Shown: positions 18,264 to 28,151 of the stretch, one piece after another
How the letters are laid out: every line of letters begins with the position of its first letter
Numbering within the stretch: the stretch's first letter is position 1
NCBI GenBank assembly: GCA_900637675.1
Contig: LR134389.1
Coordinates: forward strand, 496,001 to 560,000
From: Streptococcus equi subsp. equi
Lineage (GTDB): Bacteria; Bacillota; Bacilli; Lactobacillales; Streptococcaceae
Length of the DNA: 64,000 nt
Direction of reading: 5' to 3'
Made by a program: the position numbers and the translations under genes
The notes under the pieces: model-generated
What the model saw: only the letters and a program-made list of their open reading frames with translations
Database searches by the model: none
What the model was told of the DNA's origin: nothing

Positions 18264-19904
18264 GTGTCGGTAAATTGGCAAGACATTGCGTTTCATTTTT
18301 TGGGGGGCAGTACAGGGCTTAGGTCTTTTCTTTTCAGTATCAAATACATGGGAGACGACTTGCAGCAGGCCGCAGGTGATAAGCTTAGGTATTACATTGA
18401 CAAGTACACAAGCAACCCCTTCTTTGGTATCTTGGTTGGAATAGCTATGTCTGCTTTGATTCAGTCTAGCTCGGGTGTGACGGTGATTACAGTTGGCCTA
18501 GTATCTGCAGGCCTTTTAACCCTACAGCAGGCGATTGGTATTGTCATGGGGGCCAACATTGGAACAACAGTGACCTCCTTTTTGATTGGTTTTAAGCTGG
18601 GAGATTACGCCCTGCCCATGATTTTTATTGGAGCAGCCTGTCTCTTTTTCACGTCAAATAAAAAACTCAATAACCTAGGTCGTATCATTTTTGGTGTAGG
18701 AGGAATTTTCTTTTCTCTCAACCTCATGGGTGATGCGATGGATCCTTTAAAATCAGTCTCAGCCTTTCAGCATTACCTAGCGACGCTTGGAGACAAGCCC
18801 TTTCAGGGTGTTTTTATCGGGACAGCATTGACCATGCTGATTCAATCCTCGGCGGCCATTATTGGTATTTTACAGGGGCTTTTTTCGGGTGGCCTATTGA
18901 CCCTGCAGGGTGCGATTCCTATTTTGCTTGGCTCTAACATTGGTACCTGTATCACAGCGGTTTTGGCAGCTATTGGCTCTAATATTGCAGCTAAGCGTGT
19001 TGCTGCTGCTCATATTCTTTTTAATGTTATTGGGACGGTCATCTTTATGATTTTACTGATGCCATTTACCTCCTTTATGCTATGGCTTCAGTCTGTTTTG
19101 GCCCTGTCACCTGAGATGACCATTGCCTTTTCACATGGGACCTTTAACATCACAAATACCCTGTTGCTGCTTCCTTTTATCAACACTCTGGCAAAGCTTG
19201 TGACCACCTTAATTCCAGGTGAAGACGAAATCGTCAAATATGAAGCCTTGTATTTGGACCGTTTACTAATCACTCAGGCTCCTTCTATTGCCTTGGGAAA
19301 TGCCCACAAGGAATTGGTACATCTGGCTTCCTATGCTATTCAGGCTTTTGAGGCGTCTTATAGCTACATTATGACAGCAGAAGACAAGTTTGGCGAAAAG
19401 GTGAGGCGATATGAGAAGGCGGTCAATACGATTGATGAGGAGCTCACCACTTACCTCGTTGATATTTCCAATGAAGCCCTTAGTCCTAGTGAAAATGAGG
19501 TTTTAGCAGGTCTGTTGGATTCGTCTCGTGATTTGGAGCGAATTGGTGACCACTCTGAGTCGTTAGCGACTCTCATTGAGGGGATTACAGCAAAGCAGAT
19601 TGGCTTTTCAGCAGCTGCACGTGGTGAATTAACAGAAATGTATCACCTGACCCACTGTTTAACTTTAGATGCGATTAGGGCGATTGTGGATAGTGACAAG
19701 GCTCTAGCCCAGTCTATTGTTGAGCGTCATAGGACGATTGAGCAAAAAGAGCGTCAATTGCGTAAAACACACATCGAACGCCTCAATCGTGGCGAATGCA
19801 CAGCACAGGCAGGGATTAATTTTATTGACATTATATCTCATTACACACGTATCACTGACCACGCCCTAAATCTAGCTGAGAAAGTACTTTCAGGACAGCT
19901 CTAA
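18264..19904 (+). CDS. Na+/phosphate cotransporter family protein with PhoU-like domain
   Basis: 546 residues. The N-terminal 320 residues hold the NptA/PNaS duplicated transport domain with the QSSS signatures SALIQSSSGVTVI and TMLIQSSAAIIGI and the matching GANIGTTVT and GSNIGTCIT motifs. The C-terminal 200 residues form a PhoU-like helical domain (LDSSRDLERIGDHSESLA). It probably imports phosphate with sodium. The start is a GTG preceded by GTGAGGA. It is a single-gene unit with its own terminator. Confidence 0.9.
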   Translation: MSVNWQDIAFHFLGGSTGLRSFLFSIKYMGDDLQQAAGDKLRYYIDKYTSNPFFGILVGIAMSALIQSSSGVTVITVGLVSAGLLTLQQAIGIVMGANIGTTVTSFLIGFKLGDYALPMIFIGAACLFFTSNKKLNNLGRIIFGVGGIFFSLNLMGDAMDPLKSVSAFQHYLATLGDKPFQGVFIGTALTMLIQSSAAIIGILQGLFSGGLLTLQGAIPILLGSNIGTCITAVLAAIGSNIAAKRVAAAHILFNVIGTVIFMILLMPFTSFMLWLQSVLALSPEMTIAFSHGTFNITNTLLLLPFINTLAKLVTTLIPGEDEIVKYEALYLDRLLITQAPSIALGNAHKELVHLASYAIQAFEASYSYIMTAEDKFGEKVRRYEKAVNTIDEELTTYLVDISNEALSPSENEVLAGLLDSSRDLERIGDHSESLATLIEGITAKQIGFSAAARGELTEMYHLTHCLTLDAIRAIVDSDKALAQSIVERHRTIEQKERQLRKTHIERLNRGECTAQAGINFIDIISHYTRITDHALNLAEKVLSGQL

Positions 19905-19911
19905 TAAAAGG

Positions 19912-19945
19912 GAAAACTTGAAATAGTATTCAGGTTTTTCTTTTT
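19912..19945 (+). terminator. Terminator after the Na/Pi gene
   Basis: GAAAACTTGA pairs with TCAGGTTTTTC (one G-U pair), followed by a T-rich tail. Confidence 0.7.
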
Positions 19946-20020
19946 AACAGAAGGACTGGTATATACCATTTACAAAATAAGAATTAAGGCGTATAATAAA
20001 CGAAAAAGGGAGGAAAAAAG

Positions 20021-21169
20021 ATGACAAGCTATATTAAAGCAGATTGCTTTTATTACCCCAACGAGGTAAAGCCAGCAGGCTATTTGGAGCTAAATAATGG
20101 CACATTTGGTTATTGGACGGCTACTGTTGATGATCAGGCAGAGGTTATTGATTATACAGGCTATCAAATAGCACCAGGACTTGTAGATACTCATATTCAT
20201 GGCTATGCTGGTGCTGATGTGATGGATAATTCAGCAGAAGGTCTCCATGCCATCAGTGAGGGTCTCTTATCAACAGGAGTGACCTCCTTCTTACCGACTA
20301 CCCTAACGTCAACCTTTGAGCATCTAGAGCAGGTGTCTGCAACCGTTGCTTCTGTTGCCGATCAGGTCAAAGGAGCAAAGATTCAGGGGATTTATTTTGA
20401 AGGGCCTTACTTCACTGAGGAATACAAGGGAGCCCAAAACCCGATATATATGAAAAATCCTCGCTTAGACGAATTTGCAGCTTGGCAAAAAGCAGCTAAG
20501 GGCTTGATCAAAAAAATAGCTTTGGCTCCTGAGCGTGATGGCGTAGAAGCATTTGTCTCTGAGGTGACCAAGCAGGGTGTCACAGTAGCTTTAGGTCACT
20601 CAAATGGTACCTATACTGAGGCTAAAAAGGCAGTAGCAGCAGGAGCTAGTGTTTGGGTTCATGCCTACAATGGGATGCGTGGCTTGACTCATCGTGAGCC
20701 TGGTATGGTTGGGGCTGTTTATAATATTCCTGGAACGGTTGCAGAGCTGATCTGCGATGGTCATCATGTCTCACCTGTTGCTTGCGATATTTTGATGCAG
20801 CAAAAGGGTCATGAGCATGTGGCTTTGATTACGGACTGTATGCGTGCAGGCGGTTCACCAGATGGTGATTACATGCTTGGAGAGTTTCCGGTTATTGTGG
20901 AAAATGGCACAGCTCGCTTGAAGGATAGTGGTAATCTAGCAGGCTCTATCTTAAAATTAAAGGACGGCATTAAAAATGTTGTTGCCTGGGGAATTGCAAG
21001 TCCAGCAGAAGCAATTCACATGTCCTCTTACGTCCCAGCTGCTTCGGTTGGTATTGAAGATGTCTGTGGCCAAATCAAGGCAGGTCATGCTGCTGACTTT
21101 ATTGTTCTTGATAAGGACTTAGAATTAGTAGCAACCTACCTAAATGGTCAAAAGGCCTTTGAGGCTTAA
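20021..21169 (+). CDS. nagA: N-acetylglucosamine-6-phosphate deacetylase
   Basis: NagA removes acetate from GlcNAc-6-phosphate, feeding amino-sugar use and wall recycling. The 382-residue amidohydrolase has the metal-site motif VDTHIHGYAGAD, a metal-ligand Glu in EGPYF, LGHSNGTY, HAYNGMRGLTHREPG and the catalytic Asp in ITDCMRAGG. GGGAGG precedes the ATG. It stands alone between terminators. The family, length and motifs all agree. Confidence 0.95.
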   Translation: MTSYIKADCFYYPNEVKPAGYLELNNGTFGYWTATVDDQAEVIDYTGYQIAPGLVDTHIHGYAGADVMDNSAEGLHAISEGLLSTGVTSFLPTTLTSTFEHLEQVSATVASVADQVKGAKIQGIYFEGPYFTEEYKGAQNPIYMKNPRLDEFAAWQKAAKGLIKKIALAPERDGVEAFVSEVTKQGVTVALGHSNGTYTEAKKAVAAGASVWVHAYNGMRGLTHREPGMVGAVYNIPGTVAELICDGHHVSPVACDILMQQKGHEHVALITDCMRAGGSPDGDYMLGEFPVIVENGTARLKDSGNLAGSILKLKDGIKNVVAWGIASPAEAIHMSSYVPAASVGIEDVCGQIKAGHAADFIVLDKDLELVATYLNGQKAFEA

Positions 21170-21180
21170 TACAGCAAAGG

Positions 21181-21211
21181 AATTGGGCTGGTGATCAGCT
21201 CAATTCTTTTT
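21181..21211 (+). terminator. Terminator after nagA
   Basis: AATTGGGCTG-GTGA-TCAGCTCAATT (one G-U pair) followed by CTTTTT. Confidence 0.75.
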
Positions 21212-21255
21212 GCTTTGCTTATCATTGTGCTACAATGAAAAAGGAGGTTTTAGAT

Positions 21256-22095
21256 ATGATTAAAACAGTAACAATGGCTAATGGTCTTGCTATTCCAGTG
21301 CTTGGCTTTGGGACCTTTAAGGCTGCTGATGGTGAGGAGGCCTACCAATCCACCCTAGCAGCGATTAAGGCAGGCTATCGTCATATTGACACAGCTGCCA
21401 TTTATCACAATGAAAAAAGTGTTGGACAGGCCATTCGGGATTCGGGCGTTCCTCGTGAAGAACTCTTTATTACCACTAAGCTCTGGAATGATGCTCATAG
21501 CTATGATGGCGCTAAGGCAGCCTTAGCAGCCTCTCTTGAGCGCCTTGGACTAGAGTATGTAGACCTTTATCTGATTCATTGGCCAAATCCTAAGGCTCTT
21601 AGGGATTGCTGGCAAGCAGCCAATGCAGCAGCTTGGTCTTATATGGAGGAGGCTGTTGAAGCAGGCTTGGTTCGCTCGATTGGTGTCAGCAACTTTATGG
21701 TTCACCATCTGGAGGCTCTTAAACAGACAGCAACCATTACACCAGCAGTCAATCAGATTCGCTTGGCGCCTGGCTGCTATCAAAAAGAGACGGTTGATTA
21801 TTGCCGCAGGCATCACATTTTGCTAGAGGCCTGGGGTCCATTAGGACAAGGAGAGATATTTGCCGATGATACCATGCAGGCATTGGCTAAAAAGTACAAC
21901 AAGACAGTGGCTCAGCTAGCCCTTGCTTGGTCTATTGCTGAGGGCTTTATTCCTCTACCTAAGTCGGTGCACAAGGAACGCATAGTAGAAAATATGGCTA
22001 TTTTTGATTGTGAGATTAGTCCAGAGGATTCAGAGCGCATTCGTTGCCTGCCGGGTATGTCAGCTATCCCAGATCCTGATACCAAGGACTTTTAG
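21256..22095 (+). CDS. Aldo/keto reductase
   Basis: 279 residues of an NADPH-dependent (alpha/beta)8 oxidoreductase. The catalytic Asp and Tyr lie in HIDTAAIYHNE, the Lys in FITTKLWN and the His in LYLIHWP; SIGVSNF and the C-terminal IPLPKSVHKERI bind the cofactor. It is closest in type to streptococcal 2,5-diketo-D-gluconate reductase-like enzymes, but the substrate is not predictable. Seven extra in-frame codons lie upstream; AAGGAGG at 21241-21247 places the start at 21256. Confidence 0.9.
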   Translation: MIKTVTMANGLAIPVLGFGTFKAADGEEAYQSTLAAIKAGYRHIDTAAIYHNEKSVGQAIRDSGVPREELFITTKLWNDAHSYDGAKAALAASLERLGLEYVDLYLIHWPNPKALRDCWQAANAAAWSYMEEAVEAGLVRSIGVSNFMVHHLEALKQTATITPAVNQIRLAPGCYQKETVDYCRRHHILLEAWGPLGQGEIFADDTMQALAKKYNKTVAQLALAWSIAEGFIPLPKSVHKERIVENMAIFDCEISPEDSERIRCLPGMSAIPDPDTKDF

Positions 22096-22127
22096 CAAGA
22101 GCTGCAGGGATTAAGTGAGCTACATTA

Positions 22128-22349
22128 GTGGTCCTTGCTCGTGCTTTGGTCAAAACACCGCAGCTGTTATTGGCAGATGAGCCAACAGGCGCCCTGGATA
22201 TTGAGGCTGAGCAGGAGGTCTTACAAGCCATCAGAGCTTGTCAGACTGAGGATATGATTGTCTTAATGGCAACACACAGCGATGAGGTTGCAGCGCAATG
22301 TGACGCTATTTACCATATTGAGGATTTGTGTTTACGACAGGCGAAGTAG
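22128..22349 (+). pseudogene. ABC transporter ATP-binding protein, C-terminal fragment
   Basis: Only the last 70-odd residues of an ABC ATPase remain: the ARALVKTP helix, the Walker B with D-loop LLLADEPTGALD, and the H-loop ATHSDEVAAQCD. Walker A and the signature motif are absent; the preceding 30 bases (33 after the aldo-keto reductase stop) hold only a scrambled trace and a stop. It is of the LolD/MacB-like export type. A deletion has joined it to the aldo-keto reductase end. Confidence 0.85.
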
Positions 22350-22454
22350 GTCAGGCCTGCAAAATGCCTCTTGGGTGCTGCTTGCTGCTCGTGAATTGAC
22401 TGAGTCTAGGAGCTGTCTTTTGATGGTGATTTGGTACGACCTTAAAGCTTTGAT

Positions 22455-22494
22455 GAGGTCTCTTGATGGTGCTGTGTGACGACCTCTTGTTTTT
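22455..22494 (+). terminator. Possible terminator after the ABC fragment
   Basis: GAGGTC (22455-22460) and GACCTC (22480-22485) with a 19-base loop, then TTGTTTTTA. Apart from this and the promoter at 22531, the interval 22350-22614 holds nothing I recognise. Confidence 0.45.
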
Positions 22495-22530
22495 AGAGAT
22501 CAAAGAAAGACATCTTTTTTTGAAAACGGT

Positions 22531-22559
22531 TTGACAAGGCTGTGTAACTTAGCTATAAT
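22531..22559 (+). promoter_or_regulatory. Full-consensus sigma-70-type promoter
   Basis: TTGACA (22531-22536), a 17-base spacer and TATAAT (22554-22559), about 55 bases before the ICMT-like reading frame. It matches consensus at all twelve positions. Confidence 0.85.
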
Positions 22560-22614
22560 CTTAATTAGTGTTTCGTGAAAGAAACAGATTAAACTAGAAT
22601 AAAGGAGTCTTACT

Positions 22615-23147
22615 TTGATTATCCTGTTATTGATGCTCTTGATGTTTGCTATTCGTTTAGTATTCTTAAAAAATCGATCAAAAACGAGAAGGCTATCCTG
22701 GCTAATGGGGGCAAGGAATTTGGTGCGCAAAACACTAAGTTTTTGACCCTGCTGCATATCATGATTTATGTCTTTGCTGTGACAGAGGCATTGCTCAAGC
22801 AGATTAAGTTTGATGGCATTAGCTTTCTTGGCTTGCTGCTGATGATTTTTTCGATAGCTGTGCTATATGAGGTAACTCGGATCTTGGGAGATATTTGGAC
22901 AGTGAAGCTGATGCTGGCAAAGGACCATAAATATGTCGATCATTGGCTCTTTAAGACTGTTAAGCACCCCAATTACTTTTTAAACATTGCTCCAGAGCTG
23001 GTTGGTATTGCTTTGCTTTGCCATGCTCAGATTACGGCAATGCTGCTTTTCCCTTGCTATATTATTGTGATTTATCTGCGCATTCGTGAAGAAAATAGGC
23101 TCTTGTCTGAGGTTATTATTCCAAACGGAACTCGTCCAAAATCATAA
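22615..23147 (+). pseudogene. Isoprenylcysteine carboxyl methyltransferase (ICMT)-like membrane protein, frameshifted
   Basis: A TTG start after AAAGGAG (22601-22607) opens a hydrophobic N-terminus that runs into RLVFLKN and then stops. From 22674 the next frame continues SIKNEKAILANGGKEFG and runs to the end, with the ICMT-type motif VKHPNYFLNIAPEL and C-terminal YLRIREENRLL. Restoring one A in the six-A run at 22668-22673 gives one frame of 177 residues, normal for this family. The substrate in bacteria is unknown. A perfect promoter still drives it. Confidence 0.8.
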
Positions 23148-23155
23148 TAGTTGAT

Positions 23156-23184
23156 TAGACAATCATAGGATTTTGTGATAAACT
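23156..23184 (+). promoter_or_regulatory. glyQS promoter
   Basis: TAGACA (23156-23161), a 17-base spacer and TAAACT (23179-23184), immediately before the T-box leader. Confidence 0.65.
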
Positions 23185-23189
23185 AACCA

Positions 23190-23415
23190 ATAGGAAAGAA
23201 AATAGCAGGTTTCTGATCTAAAGCGAGCTCGGGGCTGGTGAGAGCCGAGTGATGGTACTGCTGGTTGGCGCTTTCTCTAAAGAGTAGGCTCAGGTGTTTG
23301 TAGCTTGCTTGACATCTGTTTATCAACAAGATCAAATGAAGTAATAAATTAGGGTGGAACCGCGTTTTGACGCCCCTATGCCTTTAGGTGTAGGTGGCTA
23401 TAGGCGCGGTTTTTC
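23190..23415 (+). ncRNA. T-box riboswitch (glycine) controlling glyQS
   Basis: The conserved T-box sequence AGGGTGGAACCGCG lies at 23351-23364. A terminator stem (CGCCCCTAT with ATAGGCGCG) and T run follow at about 23371-23415. Stem I can be drawn with GAAAG (23194-23198)/CTTTC (23271-23275) and AGCAG/CTGCT. This places GGC (23267-23269), a glycine codon, on the 3' side of the specifier loop. Uncharged glycyl-tRNA should stabilise the antiterminator and allow glyQ and glyS to be transcribed. Confidence 0.92.
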
Positions 23416-23512
23416 TCTTTGAAAAGCTGTTTAAGAGCCAACCAGCAGTCAAGCCATAGCCAGCTCTTGGTTAGCGCCTGCGACAAGACATAAAAAATAG
23501 AAAGAGGAAATC

Positions 23513-24424
23513 ATGAGTAACAAACTTACCTTTCAAGAGATTATTTTGACGCTACAGCAATATTGGAATGATCAAGGTTGTATGCTAATGCAAGCCTATG
23601 ACAATGAAAAAGGAGCGGGAACCATGAGTCCTTATACCTTCCTTCGCGCTATTGGTCCAGAGCCTTGGAATGCTGCCTATGTGGAGCCATCTCGTCGTCC
23701 TGCTGACGGCCGATACGGCGAAAATCCCAATCGTCTGTATCAGCACCATCAATTTCAAGTGGTGATGAAGCCTTCTCCAAGTAATATTCAGGAGCTTTAC
23801 CTGCAATCTCTTGAAAGACTTGGCATTGATCCATTGGAGCATGATATTCGATTTGTTGAGGACAACTGGGAAAATCCTTCAACCGGCTCAGCTGGACTTG
23901 GCTGGGAGGTCTGGCTTGATGGTATGGAGATTACACAATTTACCTACTTCCAGCAGGTGGGAGGCCTAGCAACATCACCAGTGACAGCAGAGGTCACCTA
24001 TGGCTTAGAGCGCTTGGCCTCATACATTCAAGAGGTGGATTCGGTCTATGATATCGAATGGGCACCTGGTGTTAAGTACGGCGAGATTTTTCTTCAGCCA
24101 GAATATGAGCATTCCAAGTATTCCTTTGAGGTATCCAATCAGGACATGCTGCTTGAAAACTTTGAGATATTTGAAAAAGAAGCAGAGCGTGCTTTAGCAC
24201 AAGGGCTTGTCCACCCAGCCTATGACTATGTCTTGAAATGCTCTCATACCTTTAACCTGCTTGACGCTCGTGGTGCAGTCTCTGTGACAGAGCGTGCTGG
24301 CTATATTGCTCGGATTCGTCATTTAGCTCGTAGCGTTGCTAAAACCTTTGTTGCAGAGCGTAAAAAGCTTGGCTTCCCATTGTTGGATGATGCTAGCCGA
24401 GTAGCCTTGCTGGCAGAGGACTAA
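23513..24424 (+). CDS. glyQ: Glycyl-tRNA synthetase alpha subunit
   Basis: The catalytic subunit of the alpha2beta2 bacterial glycyl-tRNA synthetase. The 303-residue protein has [18 protein letters not shown] at the N-terminus, [19 protein letters not shown], and the class II motifs ([18 protein letters not shown], then [10 protein letters not shown]). GAAAGAGG precedes the ATG. It is controlled by the glycine T-box upstream. glyS follows after an unusually long 362-base gap. Confidence 0.97.
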   Translation: MSNKLTFQEIILTLQQYWNDQGCMLMQAYDNEKGAGTMSPYTFLRAIGPEPWNAAYVEPSRRPADGRYGENPNRLYQHHQFQVVMKPSPSNIQELYLQSLERLGIDPLEHDIRFVEDNWENPSTGSAGLGWEVWLDGMEITQFTYFQQVGGLATSPVTAEVTYGLERLASYIQEVDSVYDIEWAPGVKYGEIFLQPEYEHSKYSFEVSNQDMLLENFEIFEKEAERALAQGLVHPAYDYVLKCSHTFNLLDARGAVSVTERAGYIARIRHLARSVAKTFVAERKKLGFPLLDDASRVALLAED

Positions 24425-24786
24425 GCAGCTGGATCTAAACTAGTTCCTTGTAGTCAATGCAGCTTGTATGATCTTGTAAGCTCTAGTTGCTGCTAGCAGC
24501 TTACCTATCTGGTAGGTGCTTTTTAAAAGCGATGAGACTTAAAGGCCTGATGACTAGTCCTGTTAAGCTCAGTCTTTCTGCTAAGTGATCTTGTCTAACA
24601 GGCAGCTTATTAGCAGGCTTGCAGGATTAGGAGCTAGTGATTTGGTCTCCTAAACCTACCCCATAACTTGAAGAAAGGAAAGAAAGATGGGACAAATCTT
24701 GTAGACAAAGGATCGTCCAAGCTTGCCCAAGGCATGCTAGGATCGGTTTGGTCTTCTCTTTTAGATTTGATGCCCATAGGATTTTA
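24425..24786 (+). other. Gap between glyQ and glyS with a hairpin and a five-codon minigene
   Basis: A hairpin (AGCTTACC with GGTAGGTGCT, then TTTT) lies at 24498-24524 and could attenuate glyS. At 24687 AAGGAAAG leads into an ATG, MGQIL, then a stop. No other gene is visible. A gap this long inside a subunit operon is unusual and may mark a lost gene. Confidence 0.45.
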
Positions 24787-26829
24787 ATGATGACAAAAGA
24801 TTTACTTGTAGAACTTGGTCTTGAAGAGCTTCCTGCCTACGTTGTCACACCTAGTGAAAAGCAGCTTGTTGAACGTATGGCTGATTTTCTTAAGGCCAAT
24901 CGGCTTAGCTATGACGCAATCGAAGGCTTTTCAACGCCCCGTCGTTTAGCAGTGCGTGTGCTGGGCTTAGCTGATCAGCAGACTGATCTGACAGAGGATT
25001 TTAAGGGACCCTCTAAAAAAATTGCTCTTGACGCAGATGGTCAATTTTCAAAAGCCGCTCAGGGCTTTGTTCGTGGAAAGGGCTTGACTGTTGATGACAT
25101 CGAATTCCGAGAGGTCAAAGGTGAGGAATACGTTTATGTCACCAAGCATGAAGCGGGCAAGCAGGCTAAGGACGTCTTAGCAGCAGTGCCAGAGGTTCTT
25201 GCTTCCTTGACCTTCCCAGTCAGCATGCACTGGGCTAACAATAGCTTTGACTATATTCGTCCGGTGCATAGCTTGATTGTACTGTTAGATGATGAGCCTT
25301 TGGAGCTTGACTTTTTAGACATTCATTCGGGACGTATCAGTCGCGGACATCGCTTCCTTGGAGAAGAGACTAGCATTACAAGTGCTGATTCCTATGAGGC
25401 TGACCTGCGCAGCCAATTTGTCATTGCCTCTGCTAAGGAGCGTCAAGAGATGATCATAGCACAAATCAGAGCCATCGAAGCAGAGCAAAAGGTTCAGGTG
25501 GATATTGATGAGGACCTCTTAAATGAGGTGCTCAACCTAGTAGAATACCCAACTGCCTTCATGGGAAGTTTTGATCCCAAGTACCTGGAAATCCCAGAAG
25601 AGGTTCTAGTAACCTCAATGAAGAACCATCAGCGTTATTTTGTCGTGCGTGATCAGGCTGGCAAGCTAATGCCGAATTTTATTTCTGTTCGTAACGGTAA
25701 TGCTAAGCATCTTCAAAATGTGATTAAGGGCAATGAAAAGGTGCTTGTTGCTCGTCTTGAAGATGGAGAATTTTTCTGGCGTGAGGATCAAAAGCTATCT
25801 ATTGAAGATTTGGTTGCTAAGCTAGCTCATGTGACCTTCCATGAAAAGATAGGCTCTGTGGCTGAGCATATGGAGCGGACCAAGGTTATTGCAGCCTTTC
25901 TTGCTGACCAGGCTGGGCTCTCAGAAGCAGAAAAAAGTGCTGTCGCTCGTGCTGCCCAGATTTATAAATTTGACCTTCTAACTGGTATGGTTGGGGAATT
26001 TGATGAGTTGCAGGGCATTATGGGGGAGAAATACGCCCTTTTAACTGGCGAAGCTGCTGCTGTCGCAACAGCAATTCGTGAGCATTATTTGCCAAATTCG
26101 GCAGAAGGAGAGCTGCCTGAAACAAAGGTTGGTGCTGTCCTTGCTCTTGCTGATAAGCTAGACACCCTGCTGTCCTTTTTCTCTGTTGGTTTGATACCGT
26201 CAGGCTCAAATGACCCTTATGCCCTACGTCGTGCAACTCAGGGGATCGTCCGAATTCTTGAGCATTTCGGCTGGAGCATTCCTATGGATAAGCTGATTGA
26301 TAGCCTATATGAGCTGTCATTTGATAGCTTGACCTATCAGCATAAGGCTGAGGTGCTGGACTTTATTTGTGCACGTGTGGATAAAATGATGGGCTCAGCC
26401 ATTCCAAAGGATATACGTGAAGCAGTTCTGGCTAGCTCAAGCTTTGTTGTACCAGAACTGTTAGCAAGAGCGGAGGCTCTGGCTGCGGCAAGCCAGCTAG
26501 ACACCTACAAGCCTGCTGTCGAGTCGCTGTCTCGCGTCTTTAATCTAGCGAAAAAGGCAGTTGACGCTGTGCTGATTGATGCTAGCCTCTTTGAAAATGA
26601 CTACGAAAGGGCTTTGGCACAGGCTGTTGATTCACTAGTGCTATCTGGATCAGCCAAAGAACAGCTAGCTCAGGTCTTTGCCCTTAGTCCAGTTATTGAT
26701 GACTTTTTTGACCATACGATGGTCATGACAGAGGACGAAGCTATTAGACGTAACCGTTTAGCGCTGTTAGCAGAGCTGGTTAAAAAGGTAGAGACCATTG
26801 CGGCCTTTGACCGATTAAATACTAAATAA
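24787..26829 (+). CDS. glyS: Glycyl-tRNA synthetase beta subunit
   Basis: 680 residues. The beta subunit binds tRNA and completes the glycyl-tRNA synthetase. It starts [20 protein letters not shown], the conserved N-terminus. It includes [19 protein letters not shown], the YPTAFMGSF region and [11 protein letters not shown], then an HD-like and anticodon-binding C-terminus (SNDPYALRR). A longer in-frame reading begins at 24748; AGGA and homology favour 24787 or 24790. The stop is followed by a 536-base gap. Confidence 0.96.
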
Positions 26830-27365
26830 TTCGCTGTGTAAGATTAAGCACATCGCCCTGTGTTAGCTGTTCGTATTCCCTAGATGATATAGGTGACTGA
26901 TTACCTGCCTTGGGATAAGTCCTTCCCTAAGCACTCAAGACTTATCAAGCAATTGATACTTAGTCAAATCAGTCCTCTTGCTTACTACGAGATATCGTCT
27001 TGGGCTAGCTTTGCTAGCAATAGCTGTGCTGGTCAGTGGTCAATAAAAGCATCAGGAACACTGTTAGTAAAGTGAGCATGGATTTTAGCTTTTCACAAGA
27101 AGCTTGCTACAGCCTTCTTGGCAGAAGCATAAGGCTAAGCAGCTGCTGGCACAGCCTTAGATATAGACAAAAAGAGTGCAGTACTCTATGTCACAAACGA
27201 AAGAGAAAGGATTAGAGGCAGCCCCATTTGCAGGCAGCCCTTGCTGGCACAGCTGGTGAAAAAGGACTTGAAAGGTCCTAGTAACGGTCCTAAAGAGGCT
27301 GTCTAGCCCATCATCAAGCCTCATCAGCTGCTCACTGCTTTTGGTGCAGCCCTTATATGTGATTT
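26830..27365. other. Gene-free gap after glyS
   Basis: A 60-codon frame at 26893-27075 has no family features or ribosome binding site and is not called. A short GATAAGTC...GACTTATC inverted repeat lies near 26911-26947. Otherwise I see nothing. Confidence 0.5.
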
Positions 27366-27623
27366 ATGGATCCTAAAAAAATCGCTCGTATTAACGAGCT
27401 TGCAAAAAAGAAAAAAACAGTTGGCTTGACTGGTCCTGAAAAGGTAGAGCAGGCCAAGCTGCGTGAGGAATACATTGAGGGCTATCGCCGCTCAGTGCGC
27501 CATCACATTGAAGGCATTAAGATTGTTGATGAAGACGGAAACGATGTTACTCCTGAGAAATTAAGACAGGTGCAGCGCGAAAAAGGTCTGCATGGACGGT
27601 CACTTGATGATCCGGAATCTTGA
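27366..27623 (+). CDS. DUF896 (UPF0291/YnzC-like) small protein
   Basis: 85 residues, highly charged: [18 protein letters not shown], then [21 protein letters not shown], the family core, and a tail [19 protein letters not shown]. YnzC-like proteins form a short helical hairpin; their function is unknown, though the Bacillus relative is in the SOS regulon. It lies downstream of glyQS, as in other pyogenic streptococci. A strong hairpin terminator follows at 27788. Confidence 0.92.
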
Positions 27624-27787
27624 TTATTAAATGAATATAAATATTTTGCCATGATTTAATGTTACTAATGAGAAAAAGATAAACAAAGACAAATAGCTTT
27701 AATCATTAGGTCTTTCGACAAAAGAGTCATTATTTTTAGAAATGGTTAATTGTGAGGTACTAGCCATCTGTCTCATCAATACAGTTT

Positions 27788-27818
27788 AGGTAGAGATAAT
27801 AATATCTCTACCTATTTT
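27788..27818 (+). terminator. Terminator upstream of the sag cluster
   Basis: AGGTAGAGATA-ATAA-TATCTCTACCT, a perfect 11-bp stem with a four-base loop and an ATTTT tail. It insulates the sag operon from the DUF896 gene. Confidence 0.75.
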
Positions 27819-27951
27819 AATGCGTTTCATTAAAAAGACTGATAGTTTATAAATGCCATTAAAGAGATAGGCTTAAGACTTTGTCAAGCTCAATAAGCTA
27901 ACCTTTCTGGAAAAATAATGACATTTTTGTAAGAAAATATTAAAGAAAGTA

Positions 27952-27980
27952 TTTACATATGTCTTGAATTTTAATATAAT
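27952..27980 (+). promoter_or_regulatory. sagA promoter
   Basis: TTTACA (27952-27957), a 17-base spacer, TATAAT (27975-27980). The start codon is about 170 bases downstream, leaving a long leader, as known for the streptolysin S transcript in S. pyogenes. Confidence 0.88.
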
Positions 27981-28151
27981 ATAGTTGGTAAGAATTGAAT
28001 GGTCACTTTAACAAGGGCGATACAAAATAGCTAGCCTTGTGTTGCTGGATACCTGCTCATGATTGCTTTTGCTATCAGTTGAGAGGTATTCTCATTTAAC
28101 TCTTATCAGTGTTTTGTTTTACCGATCAGGCGATATAAGGAGGTAAGCATT

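Noticed and set aside
23513..23882. Minus-strand frames inside glyQ
   Set aside because: Shadows of a strongly conserved synthetase gene.
26893..27075. 60-codon plus-strand frame after glyS
   Set aside because: Weak start context and no recognisable features.
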